A stretch of 62,546 nucleotides of DNA from a virus: positions 1 through 62,546 of the IMG/VR virus record IMGVR_UViG_3300025013_000127; one strand, written 5' to 3'. Of this stretch, positions 7,071 to 15,496 are shown piece after piece. The translations under genes and the position numbers were made by a program. The notes under the pieces are model-generated. The model had not been told where the DNA came from, did no database searches, and was given only the letters and a program-made list of their open reading frames with translations. Numbering within the stretch: the stretch's first letter is position 1; each line of letters opens with the position of its first letter.

Positions 7071-8603
7071 ATGGATCACATTGCTATTAGAGTTCGACCT
7101 GCACCCGCAATTCAGGTGGCTTCGGACGAAGCTATTCTCGGCGACGCTACGTTCCCAGCAGCACACGTTGAACGTGTCCGTTCCTACACCTGTCATGAGC
7201 GGCGGCAGCGCGCCGAGTACCATTCGCGCCGTTACCTACGGCATCTTTCGGAGGAGGCACTGCGCCGTCGAGCGGGCGACCTCATCTGCAATGTCGTCTA
7301 CGTCTCACGGCACAACCGATATTCCGCCAACACACGCTATATCCACTACTGGCGGGATCGACTTGCGCACACCGTTGAAGAATTAACCATCCGCGGCGCG
7401 AGCACCGTGATTGAGGAGGGTGTGCTGGACCACCTGCCCCCTCTTGGCTTTTCAACCCCACGAGAGTTAGCCGGGGTTACGCGCGGGCGGGAATTTTACC
7501 GGTACGACAAGCTGAGCTACATCGAATCTTTACGTTCTAAAGGAGAAATCTTCTTGCGGTGCGCGTCAACTACGGACCTTGTACTCGACGCCGCCCGCAG
7601 CGACTCAAACGAGCTGTGTATCCGCCTGTCGCTGCTTGCCGAGGATTTGATCATTGAAAACGATGCATCGGTGCGCCCATGGTCTGGGAACCCAGATGTT
7701 GTAGACGTTAATATCCATCAGAAAACGGACTACTTGATGTTCTGCTTGTCATGCGTCTATGACTGGCGACTGTTTGGTAACTTCGGAGGTGAGGCTGCGG
7801 ACGGTGGCACAGGGGAACCTATGGCCTGCCTCGTCATTACGGACCAGGACGAGTTCTCGCGGCGTTTTGCCCGGGGGGTTGCCAATCTCGTGCCACAGTG
7901 GCGTGACCAAGCCGATGAGATCGAGATTAGCGAGGGAAGAGCCCACTACTACGACCCCTACGACGCACGTGAGTGTAACGCTCTATTCACAAACTCCGGG
8001 ATCTTGCCCTTCGCCAAGCGCCGGAGCTACACGTATCAGCATGAGTATCGGTTTGTCATTCGCCCCTGCCTACCAGAGAACTTTGTTCCCAGTTACTCCC
8101 CAGAGGCAATGCCTCAATTTAGTCGTGATTTTATTTACTTAGATAGCTTGAAAGACATTTCAACAATCATCTACTCAGATCCAGCGCGATTGCATCGGAG
8201 TCGATTTTACCTCTCTAGGAGGGAAAGCAGCATACTGGCGTCTGCAATCGGAGTGACTCTTGATGATAGCTCCGACCGAGTCCGCTTCACCTACTCCGTC
8301 GAGATTAAAGAGCGTGGACGAACCAATCCGGTTGATCTAATGACTCCCATGCGATATGAGCGCGGGGCAATAGGGATTCATCAGCAAGAAATCGACATCC
8401 CAGCGGACCCGTTGTCGCGGGACATCATTTCCTTGGTCGCTAGCTTCTACAAGGTCTTCGATGTGCGCGAACATGGTAATTACTTGATCCAGTTTAATGC
8501 CGAAGCAGCTAGGTTATCGGCGAGGTGTCGGTATCGCGTGTTCTTGCCTTGTGCTGAGCCTGGTGACAAGGGGGGTGGGATAACTAACTCCTCAGAATCT
8601 TGA
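7071..8603 (+). CDS. Large cassette protein, unrecognised (DUF2971/AbiG-like segment)
   Basis: The 510-aa protein is read from ATG 7071 (MDHIAIRVRPAPA); the frame is open from a TTG at 7038 but that codon lies inside the attC. No signal peptide or membrane helix is seen. A central block (TDYLMFCLSCVYDWRLFG, then SYTYQHEYRFVI) recalls the YQxEYR region of DUF2971 and AbiGi-like proteins, which often occur in defence contexts, but the match is from memory and weak. This is the last cassette gene before the prophage, and no attC follows it on this side. Confidence 0.7.
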   Translation: MDHIAIRVRPAPAIQVASDEAILGDATFPAAHVERVRSYTCHERRQRAEYHSRRYLRHLSEEALRRRAGDLICNVVYVSRHNRYSANTRYIHYWRDRLAHTVEELTIRGASTVIEEGVLDHLPPLGFSTPRELAGVTRGREFYRYDKLSYIESLRSKGEIFLRCASTTDLVLDAARSDSNELCIRLSLLAEDLIIENDASVRPWSGNPDVVDVNIHQKTDYLMFCLSCVYDWRLFGNFGGEAADGGTGEPMACLVITDQDEFSRRFARGVANLVPQWRDQADEIEISEGRAHYYDPYDARECNALFTNSGILPFAKRRSYTYQHEYRFVIRPCLPENFVPSYSPEAMPQFSRDFIYLDSLKDISTIIYSDPARLHRSRFYLSRRESSILASAIGVTLDDSSDRVRFTYSVEIKERGRTNPVDLMTPMRYERGAIGIHQQEIDIPADPLSRDIISLVASFYKVFDVREHGNYLIQFNAEAARLSARCRYRVFLPCAEPGDKGGGITNSSES

Positions 8604-8682
8604 TAAACGTGTTTGGGGGTTCTTGGCAGATGCTTTACACTGGGGGCAAATCGACCACGCATCAAGAAAATGTTGATGGCGT

Positions 8683-8694
8683 TCGACCGTTGAA
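8683..8694 (+). other. Left subterminal motif of the prophage (possible MuA-type binding site)
   Basis: TCGACCGTTGAA near the left end is matched, in inverted orientation, by TTGAACGGCTGGA near the right end (48971-48983), with one base gap and two mismatches. Mu ends carry inverted transposase-binding sites, so this is a candidate pair. Confidence 0.4.
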
Positions 8695-8718
8695 AATTTA
8701 TTGATTTCCGGGTACCGG

Positions 8719-8743
8719 GGAGGCGCTAGCCTCCTTTTCTTTT
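8719..8743 (+). terminator. Rho-independent terminator at the left end of the prophage
   Basis: GGAGGC GCTA GCCTCC (8719-8734) is followed by TTTTCTTTT. On the plus strand this is a good intrinsic terminator that would stop transcripts entering from the cassette array. It overlaps the stop codon of the leftward gene ending at 8726. Confidence 0.7.
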
Positions 8744-9052
8744 ATCGGCGAGGTCGGGGGGTTGGGTGAGCGCTTCTGATGAACCGAAAACGAGCTTTGC
8801 GGTGGACGGGGGAGCCGCGGACTCAGCCCCCCAGTACTTAAGTATGATATCCATGGCACAGGCGGCGGCCGTGGGGGAGAAGTAGAGGTTTACTGTTTGG
8901 TCGTTGACGGGCGAAGAGTAGACAGCCCGTGACGGATCGGCGTCGAGAAGTCGGAAAAGGTCTTGGATCTCGCCAACCAGACGATCGGCCTTGCCTCTCA
9001 ATTGATCATCTCGCGTAATCCTTATGCTGTACCAGTTCATCGTTTCCATCAC
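8726..9052 (-). CDS. Small lysogenic-arm protein, unrecognised
   Basis: This leftward frame of up to 108 aa starts at GTG 9052, ATG 9049 or ATG 9040; MNWYSIRITRD from 9040 looks natural. It directly follows the exported-protein gene upstream and is likely co-transcribed with it and the repressor. The sequence suggests a small soluble alpha/beta protein with no motif I recognise. The location in the leftward arm suggests expression in the lysogen. Confidence 0.6.
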   Translation of the reverse strand: MMETMNWYSIRITRDDQLRGKADRLVGEIQDLFRLLDADPSRAVYSSPVNDQTVNLYFSPTAAACAMDIILKYWGAESAAPPSTAKLVFGSSEALTQPPDLADKRKGG

Positions 9053-9637
9053 CTACTCTCCCCAGGCAATTACACGGCCTTTTTTTACATAGAGCCAGAG
9101 GCCGCCTCTTCCGTACTGGTCGACTATGCCGTTTTTTGTTTTAACCTGGCCACGGAGAAAGACCTCGCCATAGCATTGTTGTACCCGCGACAGCTTCATC
9201 CCCACTTTTATATTTTGATAATCATCCCCGCAGACATCGTTCATATATCGTTCACTTTTTACTATCGAGCCCTCTATAAACCCATCCATGTATTCAGAAA
9301 AAAGGAGGGGGTCTGGTAGATGGTTGTAACAATTTACCAGTGGCGCATAAGCCGCTATGGCTTCAGATGTTTTGCCGGGCGCTGACACAAGTGAGCGGAA
9401 CGACTCTAGCGCTTCGAAATAGGATATAACGTCATTAATATCCGCATCCCGTTGCCAGTTACTGCCAGGTAGCGAGTTGACTAGCTTTTTGGCATTATCA
9501 AAGTCCTTGGCTAAAATTTTAGCTTCGATTTCAGCCATCAATGCCCCGCTGGGCGTGTCCATTGTCGCTGCGTCTGAATGAGCGATGGCAGGCAGGAATA
9601 GCATCAGAAAACATGTTACCAATATAAAACCTTTCAT
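9053..9637 (-). CDS. Exported protein of the lysogenic arm, unrecognised
   Basis: The 194-aa product starts MKGFILVTCFLMLFLPAIA, a clear Sec signal peptide with cleavage near AHSDA. The mature part is mostly helical in its first half; the C-terminus holds VGMKLSRVQQCYGEVFLRG and ends GRVIAWGE, resembling small periplasmic DUF proteins. It sits between the repressor and the left end of the phage, a usual place for lysogenic-conversion genes. Its role in the host envelope is an inference. Confidence 0.7.
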   Translation of the reverse strand: MKGFILVTCFLMLFLPAIAHSDAATMDTPSGALMAEIEAKILAKDFDNAKKLVNSLPGSNWQRDADINDVISYFEALESFRSLVSAPGKTSEAIAAYAPLVNCYNHLPDPLLFSEYMDGFIEGSIVKSERYMNDVCGDDYQNIKVGMKLSRVQQCYGEVFLRGQVKTKNGIVDQYGRGGLWLYVKKGRVIAWGE

Positions 9638-9667
9638 GTCTGTCCCTCCCCTGTAGATCTTTGATGG

Positions 9668-10240
9668 CTATTGCTGGAACACCTTCCATGACATAGTGCG
9701 CTTCCTTGTGAGCTCGATGAATGCGATCGGATTTTGGGCTACGCAGGCTAGGAAGGAAAAGAACCATTTCGGCTGCTGGCGAAGCAGTTCTAGGGCTGTT
9801 GGGCCGCTAAGCTGGCTGTAAGCTACCAGCGCCAGGATTATCAGGGTCGGGAATATCATTAAGGTTACCAGGTTGATCGCGACCCAGCCAGCCTCTTTAT
9901 CTAAAACCAGCCTTTTTAGCCGTCCTAGCAGTTTCTTTTCCTCAGTGTATTTTAGAACCTCTCTCTGTGTCTCCTCATCCATGTCTTCAAGCACCTGGTC
10001 GATCAGTTTCACGACAGGGCTCGCCTTCCTCTTTTCTGTTAGCTCCTCGCCTGTTAGTAGCCAATCTAAGTTCACTCTTTCGTTTATTGCCCATTCAACG
10101 ACCACGGGCAAAAGGGTGCCTCTCTTCTTTCGGTTGCTGAAGTCTTGAGGCGAGATTCCAAGGGTTTTAGCAACATCCTTTTCGCTTCTCAGGCCCTTGA
10201 GTTTCATGATTTTATCTACCACTAAAACAAAGTTCACCAT
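9668..10240 (-). CDS. CI-like phage repressor with C-terminal membrane anchor
   Basis: The 190-aa protein has an N-terminal HTH of the phage CI type (residues 6-45, with KDVAKTLGISPQDFSNRKKR) and the WLLTGEE turn typical of Bacteriophage CI HTH proteins. Instead of a LexA-like peptidase domain, it has a linker (70-115) and a hydrophobic helix at 118-141, followed by a short tail. It is therefore probably membrane-tethered. It should bind the palindrome at 10263-10281 and hold the early promoter off. Induction by RecA-dependent self-cleavage is unlikely because no S24 domain is present. Confidence 0.8.
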   Translation of the reverse strand: MVNFVLVVDKIMKLKGLRSEKDVAKTLGISPQDFSNRKKRGTLLPVVVEWAINERVNLDWLLTGEELTEKRKASPVVKLIDQVLEDMDEETQREVLKYTEEKKLLGRLKRLVLDKEAGWVAINLVTLMIFPTLIILALVAYSQLSGPTALELLRQQPKWFFSFLACVAQNPIAFIELTRKRTMSWKVFQQ

Positions 10241-10255
10241 TCGTGTATTTTTCTC

Positions 10256-10283
10256 TTGATTAAATAAACGATTCGTTTATTAT
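10256..10283 (+). promoter_or_regulatory. Early rightward promoter with embedded repressor operator
   Basis: TTGATT (10256-10261), a 16-base spacer and TATTAT (10278-10283) form a plausible promoter for the early operon. The spacer holds most of a perfect 19-bp palindrome, AATAAACGA-T-TCGTTTATT (10263-10281). Related half-sites occur on either side (CGTGTATTT near 10242 and CGCGTTTATAA near 10284). This is where a CI-type repressor would act. Confidence 0.7.
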
Positions 10284-10332
10284 CGCGTTTATAAGTTTTA
10301 CTTCTAAGTTTCGGAAAGTCAAAAAAAGAAGA

Positions 10333-10518
10333 TCAATCCTGGTCGGCGTCCTTGCAAGAGGAGTCGGCGAACTCGGGAAGACAATCGGTGACAGGCGGCT
10401 TCTTTGGCTTTCGATATTTTTTGATTAAAAATTTGGCAAGCAAGAACGTCCCAGTGACAGTGCCGGCACCAAGCGTTTCCCAAGCGGCTTCAGTAAAGCT
10501 TTTAGGAGGAAAGTTCAT
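10333..10518 (-). CDS. Small leftward membrane protein, tentative
   Basis: From the ATG at 10518 (leftward) a 61-aa frame reads MNFPPKSFTEAAWE, then a short hydrophobic stretch GTVTGTFLLAKFLI and a lysine-rich tail. Its start codon overlaps the rightward start at 10517 within the palindrome CATG. GAGG lies seven bases upstream. It would be transcribed toward the repressor. The alternative is that 10284-10516 is simply the early leader. Confidence 0.35.
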   Translation of the reverse strand: MNFPPKSFTEAAWETLGAGTVTGTFLLAKFLIKKYRKPKKPPVTDCLPEFADSSCKDADQD

Positions 10519-10732
10519 GTCAAACCTCGTGAGAAATGTATTGCGATTAGTATTGGCGGCTATCGTGGGTAGTTTTTTGTGGGCCGCCATACTAATTGTC
10601 TGTGGCATTAACCGCTCATACGAACATTGGTGGCAGGATTTGATTGCCTTTATGGGTCCCTACTTCTACATGAAATCTCTGGAAAAGATTGCCGAACCAA
10701 TAGTTAAAGAAGCAGAAAAGGAGCTGTTATGA
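10517..10732 (+). CDS. Small early membrane protein
   Basis: ATG 10517 follows AGGAGG (10504-10509), a strong ribosome site that decides the start; the longer upstream frame has none. The 71-aa protein has one N-terminal transmembrane helix (VLRLVLAAIVGSFLWAAILI) and a short soluble tail. Its stop overlaps the start of the Ner-like gene, so it is the first gene of the early operon. The function is unknown; phage small membrane proteins in this slot often act in exclusion or host takeover. Confidence 0.65.
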   Translation: MSNLVRNVLRLVLAAIVGSFLWAAILIVCGINRSYEHWWQDLIAFMGPYFYMKSLEKIAEPIVKEAEKELL

Positions 10733-11037
10733 GTGCAAATCACAAGGCCCGTGCTGACTGGCATCCGGCTGACATCAAGGCTGCGCTGGCTAAGAAGGGG
10801 TACACCTTTGCCAGGGTTGCCCGAGAAAACGGGTATGTCCGGAACGCCCCTAACTCCGTACTGCATAAGCCCTGGTCACAGATTGAGCGGATAGTGGCCG
10901 AGATCATTGGGGTGCGTGCTGCCGAGATCTGGCCCAGCCGCTACGATCGGCGCGGCCGGCCGCTTAGGGAGCGGACTGCTAGGGTGACATGTAAGGACGG
11001 CAGGTTAGCAGAGATGAAGGTTGTTCGCAACGGCTAA
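10729..11037 (+). CDS. ner: Ner-like (Nlp family) transcriptional regulator
   Basis: This 102-aa HTH protein begins MSANHKARADWHPADIKAAL and continues KKGYTFARVARENGY, the pattern of Mu Ner and Nlp regulators. In Mu, Ner lowers early and repressor transcription to favour lytic growth. The gene overlaps the previous stop by four bases and lies near the early promoter, as expected. The basic C-terminal extension (residues 70-102) is longer than in Mu Ner. Confidence 0.85.
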   Translation: MSANHKARADWHPADIKAALAKKGYTFARVARENGYVRNAPNSVLHKPWSQIERIVAEIIGVRAAEIWPSRYDRRGRPLRERTARVTCKDGRLAEMKVVRNG

Positions 11038-11057
11038 ATAGCTAATGGAGGCAGGTT

Positions 11058-11249
11058 ATGAGTGCGAAAGAGCTGGCGGAACGGGAGCAGGCGGTGCGGT
11101 ACGGTATTGAGTCGTTGTCGAAGAACTTCTGTATGCAGAAATGGTATGCCTTGCTGGCGCTGCGCACTGTTTGTTTCCACTTGGGCCTGGTCGAACTCCA
11201 CGCGGAGATCAACGTATTACTGAAAGACTCGTTGGAGGTGCCTAAATGA
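11058..11249 (+). CDS. Small early protein, unrecognised
   Basis: A 63-aa helical protein starting at ATG 11058 behind GGAGGCAGG. It has two cysteines and a central amphipathic segment (WYALLALRTVCFHLG). Its stop overlaps the next ATG by four bases, so it is translated as part of the early operon. No family is recognised. Confidence 0.6.
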   Translation: MSAKELAEREQAVRYGIESLSKNFCMQKWYALLALRTVCFHLGLVELHAEINVLLKDSLEVPK

Positions 11250-11542
11250 CTAGAAAGACTTACAACGCCGTTCAGTCGAATTACAAGTTCATCGACATTA
11301 TGGAGTTCCTGCATCAGCAGATGGGGCCGGTTTCCGGGACCGCGATCGCGAAGGCGCTGGATCTGCCTCACGGGACGGTGATGAGCCATCTGCAGCCGGC
11401 GATCGAGCGCAAGTGGGTGCGGGTGACCGGGGAGCTGTTCGAGGCGGGCGGCCGTATCAGTGGGCTGTACGCGGCTTATCTACAGGGGCTGAAGGATCGG
11501 AAGGTTTGCATCGAACGTGAAATTACAACACTGGAGGTTTGA
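11246..11542 (+). CDS. Winged-helix DNA-binding protein (IclR-like HTH)
   Basis: The 98-aa protein contains FIDIMEFLHQQMGPVSGTAI and AKALDLPHGTVMSHLQPAIE, a winged-helix arrangement as in IclR/MarR-type N-terminal domains. There is no ligand domain. It lies between ner and the transposase genes; a role in early gene control is likely but unproven. Confidence 0.7.
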   Translation: MTRKTYNAVQSNYKFIDIMEFLHQQMGPVSGTAIAKALDLPHGTVMSHLQPAIERKWVRVTGELFEAGGRISGLYAAYLQGLKDRKVCIEREITTLEV

Positions 11543-11543
11543 G

Positions 11544-12467
11544 ATGGGCGGCAAGAGAGTTCGGGATTTGGAGGTGGTGAGCGATCAGGCTGTTTTGGAT
11601 ACAGCCAACCGCCAGGAGCGCGTTACGGGATTGGAGATCGCCACTCTCCAGCATGAGCGCGAGGTGGAGGACAACCGGGCGGTGGAGCAGGTTGAGAGGG
11701 AAAAGCGGATCGCGGAGTGTCACGAGGTTATCGGCCGTATCCAGGGCGTCAAGATGGTGGCCGATTTCGCCAACGTTGGCGGTTTGCTCTGGATCAAGCA
11801 GGTAAGGGAAACCAAGATCTATAAGGATCTTCCCAACGTCGGGACTTGGGATAAGTTCTGTAAATATATAGGTTCATCGAGACAGAAGGTGGAGCTTGAC
11901 CTTGATAATCTGGCGATTTTTGGCGAAGCATTTACGACAACGGTTGGCGCTTTTGGCGTCGGCTACCGGGATTTGCGCAAGTTGCGCCAACTCGCTATTG
12001 ACGGCTCGGTGATCATCGACGCGGAGTGCATCACCATCGGGGAGGAGACTATCCCGATCAACGAGGAGCATGCCGAGGATCTGCAGATGGCGATCGAGCG
12101 GGTCCTGGAGAGCCGGACCAAGCTGACCGAGCGGGTGGAGAGGCTGGAGAAGGACGTGAAGGGCGTGGTTGATGAGGAGACCAAGGGGCTTAAGGCTGAG
12201 GTCAAGGCGCTGGTGAAGGAGGTGCGCAGGCTTAAGCCGTTTGACCCGGAGGAGAGGGATATCTCTTTCGCTACCGAGCAACTGGAGGGGATCAAGGATG
12301 CGGTGCTCTCCTCGGTGGCTCTGATATCGAGCTTTATTGTGGATGAAAGGGTCCAACAGGAACCGATCATCATGGGTCAGGTTGAGGGGCATTTGCAGAC
12401 TATCGAGCTTGCTCTCTCCGATCTCCGCACCCGCTGGGAAAGGGCCGTTAATCTCTTCGAGGCGTGA
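11544..12467 (+). CDS. Early coiled-coil phage protein, unrecognised
   Basis: The start at ATG 11544 is fixed by GGAGG nearby; the reading frame is open upstream but overlaps the previous gene. The 307-aa product has an acidic N-terminal helix, a conserved-looking block NVGTWDKFCKYIG (about residue 100), and a long coiled coil (about 185-240). It resembles helical early proteins found just before transposase genes in related Mu-like phages. No enzyme motif is visible. Confidence 0.7.
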   Translation: MGGKRVRDLEVVSDQAVLDTANRQERVTGLEIATLQHEREVEDNRAVEQVEREKRIAECHEVIGRIQGVKMVADFANVGGLLWIKQVRETKIYKDLPNVGTWDKFCKYIGSSRQKVELDLDNLAIFGEAFTTTVGAFGVGYRDLRKLRQLAIDGSVIIDAECITIGEETIPINEEHAEDLQMAIERVLESRTKLTERVERLEKDVKGVVDEETKGLKAEVKALVKEVRRLKPFDPEERDISFATEQLEGIKDAVLSSVALISSFIVDERVQQEPIIMGQVEGHLQTIELALSDLRTRWERAVNLFEA

Positions 12468-12468
12468 C

Positions 12469-14067
12469 ATGGCAAAAGCGATCGATCCGGCCGTGCTGGC
12501 CATGATGAATGCTGATCTCGCTGCTTCCCCAAAGGGCGGCCGCACTAGGGTGGTGGCTGATTGGGCTGAGCGCCTCGGTATGAGCTACCAGACGCTGTAC
12601 CGCTCGATTCCGGCCAGCGGTAAGCGGACCGGCAAAAAGCGGGAGGGTAAACGCCAGATCGAGGATATCGAGAAGGCTGCGCTCCTGGTTGCCCAGGTGA
12701 AGAATCGGCCGCCTGAACACCGCGGACAGATCACGACGAAGGATGCGGTGCAGATCGCCGTGGCTAATGGGCTGATCCCCCTAGGGATGGCGCATGTGGC
12801 GACTTTCGACCGGGTGATCAGGGAGATCGGCGCGAACAAACAGCGCCGCCGGATCGAGCGTTTTCAGGCAGACCGCCCCAACGAGATGCACCATGTGGAT
12901 GCGTCGTCTTCCAACTGTTTCTATGTGCACCGGGAACTCCCCGGTGGTGATTTCATGCTCCGGATCTACGGGGGCACTAAGGATTACAAGAACAAGCCGG
13001 TGCCGATCCGGCTGCGCCCGTGGATCTACGGGGTTGTGGATGATTATTCGGGGTTCCATGTGGCGCGTTATATCGCGGCCCTGGGCGAGAGCGCGGGAGA
13101 TAACTTGGACTTCCTTTGTTGGGCCTGGTCACAGAACGCTGACAAGGAGCTTTTCGGTCTACCGGAAAAGATCAAGGGCGACCACGGGCCGATGATGAGC
13201 TCGGACGGGATCCCGGAGTGGTTCGAGCGGTTGGGGATCGAGATTGCCCCTTCGGAGGTGCTGAACAAGGATGCTCACGGCAAGATCGAGCGCCCCTGGC
13301 GGACCATGTGGCAGCGTTTCGAACTGCCCTTCTTTGCCGAGAGCGACTGGAAGAAATTCGAGATTCCGCTGTCGGAGCTGAATGAGCGTTTCCGGCGCTA
13401 CCAGCGGGATTACAACGAGATGAAGCACCGCTACGAGCGCACAATCAGCCGGCGCCAGGCGTGGCTCAAGATCAACCAGTATGGCGGCGCGATCGGTTTG
13501 CCTGAGGACGCGATCAAGACAGTGGTCAAGCGTTGGTCGCGCAAGGTTGGCCAGGACGGCTGCTTCTCCCTGGACAACGTGATTTACGAGGTCAAAGGGC
13601 TGCACGACGCATGGGTCTGGGTCTATCAGGGGATGTTCGAGAACAAGACGGTGGTGGTGTCCCAGGCGACGGGCGAGAAGTACGAGGTTGAGGACTTCAC
13701 GCCGAACAGGTTGGGCGAGTATTCGGAGGCTCCGGAGAGCGGTTATCAGCAGGTACGCAAGGCGGCTGTGGAGCTGCAAGGGCTGAAGAATACGCTTTAT
13801 ACGGAGGACAGGGCGGCGCCGGTGAATGTGCTGCAGATTCCTACCAGGGTTAAGGAGGTGAAACCGCTGCAAAACCCGCTCGATTTGGATTCTTACTGCT
13901 CGCTGAAGGAGGCGCTTGCCGACTTCCAGTGTTTGTCAGGGGTCATCCTGGAAGAGGGAAACAGTGAGGAGGTGGCTGCGCTCATTCGGGAAAACGGATT
14001 GTCGCGGCGGTATGTGATCGGCTTGGCGGCAGAAGTACAGGCAGAACAGGCAAGTGTAGCGATTTGA
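12469..14067 (+). CDS. A: MuA-type DDE transposase
   Basis: The 532-aa protein (start ATG 12469, two bases after the preceding gene) has an N-terminal HTH region, an integrase catalytic core and a Mu-type C-terminal beta domain. The candidate DDE triad is D144 (in MHHVDAS), D238 (in KGDHGP) and E274 (in HGKIERPW); VVDDYSG at 189-195 is the usual strand between them. It inserts and replicates the phage by transposition together with the MuB-like ATPase encoded next. The frame looks complete. Confidence 0.93.
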   Translation: MAKAIDPAVLAMMNADLAASPKGGRTRVVADWAERLGMSYQTLYRSIPASGKRTGKKREGKRQIEDIEKAALLVAQVKNRPPEHRGQITTKDAVQIAVANGLIPLGMAHVATFDRVIREIGANKQRRRIERFQADRPNEMHHVDASSSNCFYVHRELPGGDFMLRIYGGTKDYKNKPVPIRLRPWIYGVVDDYSGFHVARYIAALGESAGDNLDFLCWAWSQNADKELFGLPEKIKGDHGPMMSSDGIPEWFERLGIEIAPSEVLNKDAHGKIERPWRTMWQRFELPFFAESDWKKFEIPLSELNERFRRYQRDYNEMKHRYERTISRRQAWLKINQYGGAIGLPEDAIKTVVKRWSRKVGQDGCFSLDNVIYEVKGLHDAWVWVYQGMFENKTVVVSQATGEKYEVEDFTPNRLGEYSEAPESGYQQVRKAAVELQGLKNTLYTEDRAAPVNVLQIPTRVKEVKPLQNPLDLDSYCSLKEALADFQCLSGVILEEGNSEEVAALIRENGLSRRYVIGLAAEVQAEQASVAI

Positions 14068-14126
14068 TGGCGCGGCCCCCATGGCGGCAACCATGAGGGC
14101 CCTAAACGGGAGGAAAGGAGAACAGT

Positions 14127-15020
14127 ATGGATATGTCACGATTGGAACTTTTTTGCAACCTCGGATACAAGGTCGACCCGCTCAAGGGGCATAACTTCGA
14201 GACCGGGGACAGCCTCAGGGTGCGGCGGATCCTGACTATGGCGGTGGAATCGAACGCCATGGTGAGCATCGTTGGCGAGCGAGGGTTCGGCAAGACTGAG
14301 GCAGTCAAGGCGGCGCTGCGCAAGATCGGCGCCAAGGTGGTCATGGTTGCCAAATTGGACAAGAGCGCGGTGAAGATCGGCGACATAGAACGCGCCCTGG
14401 TCCTCGACTTGAGCCAGGAGCTTCCTAAGTCTAACGGGGAGATCCGCGCCAGGCAGCTCCGCCCCATTATCGGGGAGTCCGGGAAGAAGCGGAAGGTCGT
14501 TTTGCTGATCGAAGAGGCCCAGCGGATGCACTCCGCCACCCTGAAGAGTCTGAAAACGCTCCGAGAGATCGACTGGTGGGGAGAGCGCGAGCTTTTCACC
14601 ATCGTCCTGGTGGCGCAGAGCGACCCGATGGCCCGGGCGGGGGTCTCGGAGGTGGCGCTTCGCTCCGACACCGTCCGCATGCAGGGGCTTTCCAGCCAGG
14701 AGGCGGCGTCGTACATAAAGGCCACCGTCGGCCGGCACTTCGAAGAGGAGGCCCTCCAGGCCATGGGGGAATTCCCAGAGGCGGCAAACTGGCTGGAACT
14801 GCAGGCGCTGATCGTCCGGGTCCTGAACCGTGCCGTGGCCGATGGACGGAAAGAGGTAACCCTCCAGGACGTGCTCCAGGTGGCTGAGCAGAGCGTTTCG
14901 GCACTGCCGAAGAGCCTGGCTAAGGCCGCGGCGGCTCCGATCTCCGGCAAGCAGGCGCTGGCGAGCGTGCTGAACCGCAAGAGCGGCAAGGATGATGAGA
15001 AGGAGGCCGCCGCATGCTGA
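14127..15020 (+). CDS. B: MuB-type AAA ATPase, transposition target activator
   Basis: The 297-aa protein has a Walker A motif at residues 50-57 (GERGFGKT), Walker B at 124-130 (VVLLIEE) followed by AQ, and a C-terminal helical domain. MuB-like ATPases bind target DNA, activate the transposase and give target immunity. GGAGGAAAGGAG precedes ATG 14127. The order A then B matches Mu. Confidence 0.92.
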   Translation: MDMSRLELFCNLGYKVDPLKGHNFETGDSLRVRRILTMAVESNAMVSIVGERGFGKTEAVKAALRKIGAKVVMVAKLDKSAVKIGDIERALVLDLSQELPKSNGEIRARQLRPIIGESGKKRKVVLLIEEAQRMHSATLKSLKTLREIDWWGERELFTIVLVAQSDPMARAGVSEVALRSDTVRMQGLSSQEAASYIKATVGRHFEEEALQAMGEFPEAANWLELQALIVRVLNRAVADGRKEVTLQDVLQVAEQSVSALPKSLAKAAAAPISGKQALASVLNRKSGKDDEKEAAAC

Positions 15021-15496
15021 GACTCAAGGCTGCAATGAAGGATTGCGGGCTCGCCCAGGCGGAGCTGGTGCGCTTCACCGGTTACAGCAAGGCTTTGGTG
15101 TCCAGGGCGCTCAGTAACGGCGAGTTGCCGGTTGATTTCGACCGGTTTTATGCGGGGGTGACCGGGTATGTGGAGTCCCGGGAGTCGCTTGGCGACTGGC
15201 TCCGGCAGCGGGGTTTGATGGTGTCGGCGCTTTTCGAGGTGATCGGCGAAGACGGCCGGGAGATCTCGGTCCGGCGCACGGTGCCGCGCAACCTGCCGGT
15301 TGAGATCGATGTCGCGATCTTCGGCATCGCGGGTCGGGCGGTGACTCGCGGTGTCCCCCAGGAGGAGACGGTTTCCATTGCGAAGGTGGCGCTTTTCCTG
15401 CTGGAGCAGTTGCGCAATCAGCCTATGAGCATGGATGAGCTGGGGGAGATCGAGGTGGCTGCTGGGCGGCTTTTGCAGGCCGGTGCGGGCTCATGA
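15014..15496 (+). CDS. HTH regulator of the early operon
   Basis: The 160-aa protein begins with a lambda-repressor-like HTH (AMKDCGLAQAELVRFTGYSK, then ALVSRALSNGELP). The C-terminal half (about 75-160) has no recognised motif. The gene overlaps the end of the MuB-like gene. It may tune early or middle transcription. It is too small to be a classical S24 repressor. Confidence 0.7.
   Translation: MLRLKAAMKDCGLAQAELVRFTGYSKALVSRALSNGELPVDFDRFYAGVTGYVESRESLGDWLRQRGLMVSALFEVIGEDGREISVRRTVPRNLPVEIDVAIFGIAGRAVTRGVPQEETVSIAKVALFLLEQLRNQPMSMDELGEIEVAAGRLLQAGAGS

Noticed and set aside
11874-12545. Leftward frame of 223 codons opposite the coiled-coil gene
   Set aside because: It has no ribosome site and composition typical of antisense to a GC-rich coding region.
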